A DNA stretch of 64,000 bases. Source: Paramoeba atlantica. Taxonomy: Eukaryota > Discosea. A program made the translations under genes and the position numbers. The notes under the pieces were generated by a model, which was not told where the DNA came from, did no database searches, and saw only the letters and a program-made list of their open reading frames with translations. The DNA lies in the NCBI GenBank assembly GCA_977017575.1, contig CDRNVI010000013.1, forward strand, positions 1 to 64,000. The letters run 5' to 3'. This document shows, in pieces, positions 56,477 through 64,000 of this stretch (the first letter of the stretch is position 1; every line of letters starts with the position of its first letter).

Positions 56477-59160
56477 TCATAACCGGCTAATCGGGTCCGC
56501 GGGGTTATCGGCAGATTTTATGTAGCGAGCCATAATGCATACGCCAAGATTCTGATTCTTTTTGAGTATATGTTTGAGCTCCACCGCAATGCTATCTGAT
56601 TTTGCAACTTTACGATTAAGGGCAGCTTTGCACGACGTATTATCTATAAAGAGGTCCACACAAGTCCCCTTTTGAAAGTGGTGGCCCAGTTTTTCAAATG
56701 CCAGTCGAACTGCCATAGCCTCCGCATGATTAACTTCATATTTAAATTCCGGTTCCCACGAGTCCCCCACAATGATCACTTGACCATCGTCCCGGTACAG
56801 AACTGCCCCCCATCCTTTAGCGGACGCGTCCGTGTAAAGACTATGCCTATGAGGAACGACATCCGGGTGTGGTGGCGGTGCGATTGGTTCGTTCCGTAAA
56901 ATGATATTCCTCCAGTCCGCCAGGATAGAACGAGTTGCTGTCGGAAGCGGAACAGGATATTCCGCCAGTTTGGGATTTCTATTGAGCTCATTGATCCGTC
57001 GTCGAACAATCTTTAAAGGAAAATGATACTCAGGAATGATATGTCCCAAGACCGCTGCCGCGTAGAGGAGGCGCCCCACCGCCGTCTCCAGTTGAGAAAA
57101 CGTTATGTTACGATAGCGATCGCGCGATATTTTTTGTAAAACCTTAGGTCCCAGGCTGACCTTGTGGGTTTCATGATTGTACAGGACTCCATTGAACACA
57201 TATTCTTTGGAAGGGTCGGATCCGGTCTCCTTAAATAAGCCACCGACTTGAGCACACCGTCCGTCAACAAATTTAACAAATTTGATGCATTCTTCACGGG
57301 TTCCGGCAAATCGAATACCGTCTATGTAAATATCCACGGAGCCAATACAGGAGCCCAGTGTGGGCTTGTATACAGCGGAGTCGCACGCGATAGCTGCTGT
57401 CAGTTTGTGCATAATTTCCGGGGCGCATCGGTGCCCCATGGGCATAACTTTCATCTGGTGCAAGACTCCATCTTGGTCACGAAAACGAAATTTGGCACGT
57501 GCCGCGCGCGGAACTCCGATTTAGTAGAACCCGCAACGTAAGTCGCGCTTAACGCCTGCTTCTTCCTCAGCCTTATGCAGATACCAAGAAGGGTGCAATA
57601 AAGGAACGTCGGGCTTATAGTCCTTTAATCTGATATTGTCGTCCTTGGTCCAGGATATGAATCGGCGCCGGGCGTTCCCCTCCTCATCGGATTCAACTAC
57701 GGTAAAAGGAATAACGTATTGTAAAGTCGGATGCTGATGGAGTTCTTTCTGTTCGACTGTTTCAATCACTCCAGCGTCAAGCAAACCAACGACATCAGCT
57801 TCCGAAAGATTACCTTTGATTGCTGGTTCGGTCTGCGCTGCAAGTCGCGTGTCAAATAAGTGTCTCATCACGGTTTCCAGGCGGTGAAGCGCACCAGGGG
57901 ACATCCAAGTCTTCACCTTGCACGTCCATTACGGGTATTCCAGCCTTAACGTGTAGGGGGAGGTTCATGTCTTCGGGACGTGCAAGACGGGAAGTGCGCC
58001 GCGCGCAAATAACACTGTATCGCCTAACGTGCGGTATTTGATCGAAACAAAGGTTGACATCCTCTTGAGTTATAGGGTTGGTAGGAGAACCGAAGCTCGC
58101 TGCGTACCGAGCGCCTTTTCCGTAGTTATCAGGTTCCCGTTGTATCGTAATAGGGAGTTGATGCATTGATGTTTGGCTATGTTTTGCACGTCTGAGAGAG
58201 CGACGCGTCCGAGCGCCACCTCGTTGAAGAGATACGTTATCGCGCCCCGCTTCAGGGAGTGTGTCCCGTAGCCGGGGCCCAGAATTTTCTTCATTTTCAC
58301 GTCCATTTCCCGAACCGTTGTGCTTGTCACCTGCTGACCCTTCCTCATAAACCGGACGTATTCCGCAATCTCTAGAGTTCCTTCCCCTTGTATGGCTGTG
58401 CACATCGATAAGCGGTACGGGTTGAGACGAGTCGATTTGGTGTTCCGTCCCCAATAGACTATGACTTCGTTCGGTTGATTCCGCACGAATCTTTCGAGGG
58501 TTAGTTCTGCGACTTCTGTCCATCTGGCTGCGGCCTTCCAACAGATCAACGCGGCGATCCCTTCGCTTAACGATAATTTTGTCCTTAGCCGGCGTAGTTG
58601 CCACGGAGTGATTGGCTCCATCTGACGCGTTGGTTCGAGAGCGCCTCTTGCCTGTAGAGCTTTTGCAAACATTTTGAGAGGGGTAGGATCGGTTTGACTC
58701 AGCTGAAATACGGTTTGAAGATTGCAAGTGTAGCTCAACAGTGTCGCAGGTGCCAGATCCATTTGCTGAAGGAACAAAACGGCGTGTATTGGATCTGGTG
58801 GTACCCCTCTTTCCCGACAAAAAAGTTCGAGCCTTCCCCACAGTCGTGCCCTTGAGAGCCAAGTAGCATTCGTCCACATGGGATTTATCGGGGTTCTCAT
58901 TTGGTGTGCTAGCGGGCTCGTACTTGGTAGATTCAAAATTGTGCATGTTAGCTTGTCCTTGGCAGACTGCACGTCCAGTTTCCTGATTTTGTTTCCGGCG
59001 GGATATACTTCTAGAGATCGTTTGGCCTGACCCGCCCTTGAGTACGTCCTTACTTCCGCCACCCGATGCTGTGGCTTCTGCAGTCCCGTTCCGTGACATG
59101 CCACAAAGGCATGCACCTTCCCTGCAGAGTGCAAATATGAGCTGAATGATAGACCTGGAC
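56477..59160 (-). pseudogene. Family 2 copy 2 RT/RNase H with stop and frameshift
   Basis: Same protein as 20412-22347 (motif C again DIYIDGIRFAG). A CAA-to-TAA change at about 57521-57523 truncates it just after RCGFY of motif A. A net 2-bp deletion near 57917, in the MDVQ/KTWM region, shifts the frame. RNase H residues are intact downstream. Not translatable as one protein. Confidence 0.87.
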
Positions 59161-59218
59161 AAATCACCCGCCGCTTTTTCAGCGGACAGGCACGAGCGAT
59201 GTAAGGGGTGGGGAGCAC
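58070..59218 (-). CDS. Family 2 tyrosine recombinase, uninterrupted copy
   Basis: 382-aa intact ORF, the only complete YR of family 2 in the window. Catalytic landmarks: KAAARWTEVAEL (box I Arg), THSLKRGAITYLF, AKHQCINSLLRYN (likely nucleophile Tyr). The TARLNPYR-equivalent stretch (TKSTRLNPYRLSM) is present here and is the 22-bp region lost in copy 1. It overlaps the RT frame. The ORF could still supply recombinase in trans, although the rest of the element is dead. Confidence 0.86.
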   Translation of the reverse strand: MLPTPYIARACPLKKRRVICPGLSFSSYLHSAGKVHAFVACHGTGLQKPQHRVAEVRTYSRAGQAKRSLEVYPAGNKIRKLDVQSAKDKLTCTILNLPSTSPLAHQMRTPINPMWTNATWLSRARLWGRLELFCRERGVPPDPIHAVLFLQQMDLAPATLLSYTCNLQTVFQLSQTDPTPLKMFAKALQARGALEPTRQMEPITPWQLRRLRTKLSLSEGIAALICWKAAARWTEVAELTLERFVRNQPNEVIVYWGRNTKSTRLNPYRLSMCTAIQGEGTLEIAEYVRFMRKGQQVTSTTVREMDVKMKKILGPGYGTHSLKRGAITYLFNEVALGRVALSDVQNIAKHQCINSLLRYNGNLITTEKALGTQRASVLLPTL

Positions 59219-59221
59219 TAC

Positions 59222-59430
59222 CTAGTGACTCCTCTTTGCACTCGAAGTGCCGCTCGTCACCCCTCCGCGAAAACCCGGGGTCAAGCGAGTAGACGATTGA
59301 TTTAACGGGCAGTTCGCTCGGAAATGGTTTGTGGCAGCGGTAGCAGAGAAAGGCCGGGCGATTCGTCGATTGTTTAGATACCGTCATGTTCCGTAGCTTT
59401 TCTTCTGCAACTGCCTTGTAGTACGCGTCC
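59222..59430 (-). pseudogene. Family 2 copy 2 Gag remnant
   Basis: Only the C-terminal part remains (LRNMTVSKQSTNRPAFLCYRC). A 5-bp deletion inside the zinc knuckle near 59326 removes part of the CCHC motif and shifts the frame into the RT frame. The upstream 830 bp of Gag are missing, with repeat B2 joined directly. Confidence 0.82.
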
Positions 59431-59681
59431 GCAATAAAAAGGTTAGAGAAGGAGTGTCACTATACCAAACTAAATAAATGAAATCTCTAAACAAAACAAA
59501 CAAATCATATCTCATAATATAAATATTATGTGCCCCGAAGGGCCATTATATCAATCATCCTAAATTTCTAAACGTACACTTATATAAACAAAACAAACAA
59601 ATCATATCTCATAATATAAATATTATGTGCCCCGAAGGGCCATTATATCAATCATCCTAAATTTCTAAACGTATACTTATA
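59431..59681. repeat. Family 2 copy 2 terminal repeat B2
   Basis: Begins GCAATAAAAAGGTTAG and ends CGTATACTTATA, directly against C7 coding sequence (ATTTCCATTTACC on the plus strand). Confidence 0.87.
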
Positions 59682-61820
59682 ATTTCCATTTACCAAATCC
59701 CTCATCATGTGGCAGAGGCATGAGCAACAGGTCTCGTCATCGAGAAGAATGCGTAGGATACCGTCCGTCATGCCAGAAGGACCTGGAGCAGCCCCCTTTG
59801 CTAGACGTCTGCCTGCTTCTCGCAATTCAACGGATGTGACACATGCGATAGCGGGTGCATCGGTGGGGAGTTGGAAACTGCACGGCAATTGTGGGTGAAG
59901 AGCCTCTAACTTTGCAAGAGTTTCAGCGTCGGATAATCGACCTTTTCTTACCTCTATGTCCAGAACCTTTGTTGCTTTGGAGGTGCAACCCTCCAAAGCA
60001 AGACGGATAGCTTTTTTTGCCGCACGTATATCTGCCTTTTCGAGGTTTTCCTCTGCAGGTGAACACTGGGACACCTCATGGGGATGCGGCTTCCGCCGCC
60101 GCTTCTTGCCTGCAGTTTCTCGGATTGTGGCTAAGGAATGTTTCGTAGCAGACATCAAACGGTGCCATATTCTATTGCGATACTCGTAATTGCTGTCGGG
60201 ATAATCTCGAAGTATGTCTCTAAAAATCATCACTTCTCCGGGAATATATTCGGCAGGTATGGTACGCATGGTGGGCAGCGGCTCGAAATCGAGATCCTGT
60301 TCCGTAGTAGAAGTAGTATTAAGCTGATCTGTGTTATGTAGCTCTTCTTCGACATTCTTTCCGCTCTTCCAGATAATTTTGTAGATACGGACGTTGTTAT
60401 GTGGGGGTAGTTGGCCGGTAAGGCTCTCCCCGGTGCGGTGACCATAAAGTCCGAGATATTCCACAGCTATTTTTGCCGCACCTCCTCTTCCTTTCTTCCC
60501 TAAGACCTTCCCGGATGAAATGTTAAGTTTGTTTTGACGGTCGAAACTCCAAGCCACAACGACCTCTTCGCCCGTTTTCGCCGATTTCGCGTGTTTCAAA
60601 ATTGTTTCTGATGATAGCGGAAAATCATACGAAGGGGATACGTTTGTTATAAGCTCTTTAACGAGGCTGCGATCGTCGAAAGGAATCGTTGGCGGTGGCG
60701 AGGTGAAGTCATGGAATATTTCCTGAGTTCTCGTTGGCGAGCTAGAATTTATCAGATGAGCGTTTCTATGGGGTGTTTCTATGAGATCAGTTTCTGACGA
60801 GGCTGCGTGTATCGCGGGATCTTCCCTTACCAGTTGGTTCTCTTCGATCTCGCACGAGTCATCCTTGCCCGTCATGGGAGTGTGGGGCTCCATCCCGTTG
60901 ACCTTTGACGTATTGGGTGTTTCCACCTGGCTGATCGCGGTCAGTATCGCGGTCGTATCACTTTCCGGGTGTTTTTTTGCGCGGCGACAAAAAATGTTTG
61001 ACAGAAGATCCTTGGAAAACAATTTAGCCGGTATTGTAACCGTGGATTTGATCGCTGGAGTTGGCGAGGGAAGTGGCGGAGGAAGCCGCGGAGGGATCAA
61101 AGGAGGAGTAGATGGGACGGGTGGCTCAGTAGCGCTCTGCGCAACGATGGCCTTTGCAGCTGAATTCTTCGCTATCCTCTCTTTGCGTAGTTTTTCGTGA
61201 TATTCCCATCTAGCTTGTTTGCGTTCTTTCCTTTGGTGGAACAGTTCTTCGTCGGAGAGTATCCGTGCCGTCGGATTCAACGGGCGCAGAACTATGTCGT
61301 CGATTGGTTCCTCTGTCTCCTCTGCTCTAGCTGTGCGTGGCGATCTAGCGGGCGAGCTTGAAAGTGCCTTAGCGTATGAAAGTGTTGTGACCGATATACT
61401 GTGCGCTCCGACTTTTTTTTCCATGTGCGCTCCGACCCTTTGCATTTGGTTTAATATCGGCGAGGGACTAGTCGACATTCGAGACGAGTGCGCCTTCACT
61501 CGCGCTCTCCGAGATAGTGTATGCATGCTCGGCCTTGGGGCCCTCGGCGGGGAAGGCGTAGAATGTGGTGTGGACGGCGCTTGCTGCGAGGACAACTTGC
61601 TTCCCTGGAATTCCACACCCGGTGACTTGATTCGCGTTGACTGTGCGTCGGCAATGCTTGTAGAAACCTTCTCTGGTGTTAACACGGGGGCGGGGGCAGG
61701 GGCGACCGAGAGTGTGGACGGTGACGCTGGGGGTGCTTTCTTCCTCCGCCGAGCTGGAAGGGGCAAAATCATTGGGGTTTCCCCCGATTCTTTTGCCTTG
61801 GCGCGAGTAGTCACGCCCAT
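59682..61820 (-). pseudogene. C7 CRE-like N-terminal and RT-start region
   Basis: About 713 codons from ATG 61820 (MGVTTRAKAKESG) to DLVNGN, where family 2 copy 2 interrupts it. The N-terminus resembles C1 and C4 in its first residues and Pro-rich tract, then diverges. Conserved blocks: WHRLMSATKHSLATIRE, LHPQLPCSFQLP, RLAKGAAPGPSGMTDGI. The RT continues at 55560-54814 in frame. Before the insertion and the 3' loss it would have been a full CRE-like protein. The SL relic sits 23 nt upstream of the ATG. Confidence 0.88.
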
Positions 61821-61842
61821 AAAGGTAAGGAGATAAAAAAAA

Positions 61843-61877
61843 CAACAAGGTACAGAAACTGTATCTTTATCGTTAAA
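61843..61877 (-). other. Spliced-leader exon relic, 35 nt, at C7 head
   Basis: Identical on the minus strand to 35897-35931. Followed by TTTTTTTTATCTCC and the ATG, with no GT after the final TTG. The base before it differs from the other two full relics, so the 35-nt limit is shared rather than inherited flank. Confidence 0.85.
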
Positions 61878-61915
61878 GGTCTTCTTGCGTGTGGCTGGCA
61901 TTGCTTGCATGAAAG

Positions 61916-62107
61916 TCTTTTGTTAAGACCCTTTCTTTTGTTAAGACCCTTTCTTTTGTTAAGACCCTTTCTTTTGTTAAGACCCTTTCTTTTGTTAAGA
62001 CCCTTTCTTTTGTTAAGACCCTTTCTTTTGTTAAGACCCTTTCTTTTGTTAAGACCCTTTCTTTTGTTAAGACCCTTTCTTTTGTTAAGACCCTTTCTTT
62101 TGTTAAG
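61916..62107 (+). repeat. Third 18-bp tandem repeat (TTTTGTTAAGACCCTTTC)n
   Basis: Nearly eleven perfect 18-bp units. The reverse complement (TTAACAAAAGAAAGGGTC) shares about 12 of 18 positions with TTAATAAAAAACGTTGTC, including TTAA, the A-run and GTC. It is the only array here in opposite orientation. It lies between the heads or tails of two CRE-like elements; 62108-62176 holds nothing recognisable. Confidence 0.9.
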
Positions 62108-62176
62108 TATTTTCTTGCGCTTGGAAAACTCTTATAATAATATGTTTAATACCCACTGAGTAGATCATATGTTTTC

Positions 62177-63464
62177 CTTTTTGTAAATTATGCAGTCTGA
62201 CTTAGCTTCTAATATCGATTAGAAGTTCGGATTCTCTTTTGACCATGGATCTCCAACTCTAAATTCCCAACTCTGCGGCACCCTTATCCTTCTCCAGAAA
62301 AGACCTCAGCTGTGAATGCACAACGGCCCCATTTAACTCTTGCAGGTGGAGCTGAAATTCGAGGTGTACTTGCTTCCGGGGGAGACAGCACGCATCTGCT
62401 AGAGCACTCAGAAGGGACTTCGTGTTGTGGTGAAGCGCCCCCCTGACAGCATTGGAATGCATCTGAACATGTCCTCAGGAATTGTGCCGGGTCGGACGTA
62501 AGTGTCATGCCTTCGTTTGATGGCATCACGAAACAGCTTTGCACAGTTTGTACCTAGGTTCGATGGCGCTAATTCATGAATTACGGTGAAATCATAAAAA
62601 ATTTCCCCTGTATTCCAAAAAACGACAAGGTCAGGTCCTGATCTTCGAAAAGAACGACCACCGCATACCTTTTCATGCGTCCGCCGGTAATCGGAGTCCA
62701 CTTTCTGGTTACACTGCGTGCACGCATATGTCGAGAAATTACGCGGTTCTTTTTCGCATGGAATGCCTGCCTTCAAACAGAGCTCGTAAAGAAAATTGAC
62801 TAGCGAATTATGTTTTGTAGTTGCGTTTAAGCCTGGGCACTTCGAACACCCGGGGATGTGTGTTAAAATTGTTTGCGATTCTAGTAGCATTTTGCAACCA
62901 GGGCAGAGCAATTGCTTAGGTAGACTCGGATGAGCAATACCCAATCTCGGCATCATTGCAAGCGAGAACAAATGCGAGGGCACAAATTTTGCATTGGACA
63001 TAACCCATTCTGCATTACCCGTGTAACTTACCGCTTTCAGGATGGAGGCACTATTCGCTGTCGATGATGTTAAAGATTCCCACGCCTGCGTATGTAGTTT
63101 TGCCGCTACTGTGTGTTCGTCGAATGGCACGTTTTTGTCCTTGTCGCTGTGGGCGCTGTCCCTTGCGTTTACTTCACGTTGTTCAGTCCGAGCTGAAAGA
63201 TTTTTTGGGCGCTCAAAAACCGAAAACCATGAAGATTCAAAAGCGGCATGTCTCGTTGGAAGGCACGCTGTTAAACCTAACCCGCCTTTCTTCACCGGTA
63301 GCCTGATTTGCGTTATTTGCTCCTTTGTGAGTGATCCGAACCAGGATTGTAGAACGTCTTCCACCTCTTTATCAAAACGTTCTGTCAATGCCTCCGAAGC
63401 ATCGGGATGGTGCACCCGCATTTGATATCTTTGTCGGACGTTAACGCATTTTGACAACAATTTC
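62177..63464 (-). mobile_element. C3-family copy, 5'-truncated
   Basis: Minus-strand copy of the 3' part of C3, sharing its 3' UTR end (GCATAATTTACAAAAA). It starts at the KLLSKCV codons, truncated upstream, and meets the SL relic of the next element head to head. Confidence 0.86.
62259..63460 (-). pseudogene. C3-type thumb and RLE protein, frameshifted near the end
   Basis: Nearly identical to codons from LLSKCVNVRQRY onward in C3. The RLE core (SGPDLVVFWNTGEIFYDFTVIHEL) is intact. A run of six G instead of seven near 62441 shifts the frame after MLSGG, separating the final block (SLLSALADACCLPRK to the C-terminus). The upstream half is missing. Confidence 0.86.
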
Positions 63465-63499
63465 TTTAACGATAAAGATACAGTTTCTGTACCTTGTTG
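63465..63499 (+). other. Spliced-leader exon relic, 35 nt, at the right-edge ORF
   Basis: Same 35 nt as at 35897 and 61843. Followed by ATTTTTTTTTT and, 35 nt downstream, an ATG. No GT follows the final TTG. Confidence 0.85.
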
Positions 63500-63534
63500 A
63501 TTTTTTTTTTCTTATTCTGACAACCTTCACTTTT

Positions 63535-64000
63535 ATGTACCTGGGCGCTGGGGCGCCGCAAGCGACGATCGGAGTGCGTGGAGGATTTCGAGGAAGTAGA
63601 GTGCCTTCGGACACGTCAACGTGGGAATTGTTCGACGAAATCCATGGAGTTGTTGCACAATTTGTGTGGATCGGTCATTGGAATGACATCAAGTTTATGT
63701 TTCTTTCGAGCGCCAAAAGTCCTTTTTTGCTCAGGAAACAGAATGCGTTGGTGTATTCTCGGTGGGCAGGTTCGCATATCTCGGCAACGGATGTGTCGCA
63801 AATAGTTCTTGAGCCTTTAAAATCTCTTTCTGCTCGGACCATGTGCCAAATCATTCTTTGCGGGGTTCTTTGCGCTATGATTTCAACGGATGTCGAAGTG
63901 CCGAGGGACAAGTCGACGTGCGTGACGACAGGTACAATTCGTAAAGCTGCTGCGCAGAGTTTGCGTATGGGACGTTGGGTTAACATCATGTTTGCGTTTC
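63535..64000 (+). CDS. SL-headed ORF of unknown function, runs off the window
   Basis: From the ATG at 63535 (MYLGAGAPQATIGVRGGFRG) the frame is open for 155 codons to the window edge. The SL relic immediately upstream makes this ATG the natural start of a trans-spliced mRNA. I do not recognise the protein. It has a Gly/Arg-rich start, then mixed hydrophobic and polar sequence with LFDEIHGVVAQFVWIGHWND and RAGS/ISATDVSQIVLEPL-like stretches. It shows none of the Pro-rich or MG(M/V)-TRAKAKE features of C1, C4, C6 and C7. It could be the N-terminus of another retroelement or a retrocopy of a cellular mRNA. Confidence 0.6.
   Translation, partial: MYLGAGAPQATIGVRGGFRGSRVPSDTSTWELFDEIHGVVAQFVWIGHWNDIKFMFLSSAKSPFLLRKQNALVYSRWAGSHISATDVSQIVLEPLKSLSARTMCQIILCGVLCAMISTDVEVPRDKSTCVTTGTIRKAAAQSLRMGRWVNIMFAF

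Larger units (their letters stand above)
55561..59681 (-). mobile_element. VIPER/DIRS-like family 2 copy 2, inserted in C7
   Basis: A1 55561-55807, B1 55808-56082, A2 56083-56329, RT/RNase H, YR, a Gag remnant, B2 59431-59681. Flanks rejoin the C7 RT reading frame exactly with no duplication or loss. Most of Gag (equivalent to about 23733-24565 of copy 1) is deleted between the zinc knuckle region and B2. Region 56330-56476 is non-coding with a T-run. The copy is defective through a stop and frameshifts, but it preserves the uninterrupted YR gene that copy 1 lost. Confidence 0.9.

Noticed and set aside
57852-59387. Genuine Gag-RT fusion in family 2 copy 2
   Set aside because: The fused frame results from a 5-bp deletion in the zinc knuckle; copy 1 has separate frames.

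Overview
The window is a dense, nested retrotransposon graveyard from a eukaryote, with no recognisable host housekeeping gene. I found no rRNA or tRNA gene. The organism is most likely a euglenozoan (kinetoplastid or diplonemid). Three retroelement heads carry the same 35-nt leader, containing TTTAACGATAAAG and ACAGTTTCTGTAC and ending CTTGTTG. It strongly resembles the 3' part of the euglenozoan spliced-leader (SL) exon. The element mix also fits: VIPER/DIRS-like tyrosine-recombinase (YR) elements, CRE/SLACS-like non-LTR elements with a C-terminal restriction-like endonuclease (RLE), and ingi/L1Tc-like elements (APE-RT-RNase H). The species cannot be named from the sequence alone.

Layout. 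1-518 is a pyrimidine decamer repeat. 522-3320 is a zinc-finger/RT non-LTR element broken by one stop codon. 3636-8108 (minus) is an intact ingi-like ORF. 8133-13262 is VIPER-like family 1 copy 1. 13263-14007 and 18853-19038 are one 18-bp satellite array, split exactly by a complete VIPER-like family 3 element (14008-18852). 19039-24817 is family 2 copy 1 with two smaller elements inside it. 24818-27233 holds fragments, 27234-30180 is family 1 copy 2, and 30181-32394 is the largest 18-bp array. 32395-34027 is an ingi-like 3' half, 34028-34413 more array, and 34414-35896 a retroelement C-terminus plus AT-rich DNA.

35.9-64.0 kb is dominated by CRE-like elements. An SL-headed deletion derivative (C1) is followed by a chain of poly(A)-ended fragments, then an RT-core-less element (C3, 38474-40737) and an intact 1478-aa element (C4, 40738-45301). 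An intact 1161-aa element on the minus strand (C5, 45571-49727) sits inside an older deleted element (C6). C6 also carries a TA-flanked inverted-repeat transposon and a structured SINE-like element. At 54814-61877 an SL-headed CRE element (C7) is split by family 2 copy 2. The right edge holds a second C3 copy and an SL-headed ORF of unknown function that leaves the window.

How the parts relate. The YR elements have split direct repeats (A1-B1-A2 at one side, B2 at the other), overlapping YR and RT/RNase H frames, and insert without target duplication. The CRE-like elements appear to be copied from trans-spliced, polyadenylated mRNA, since they have SL at the head, poly(A) at the tail, and a short target duplication in one clear case. 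The 18-bp arrays lie in one orientation over 45 kb, as if an old satellite was the landing ground. All calls rest on reading the sequence; no database search was possible.
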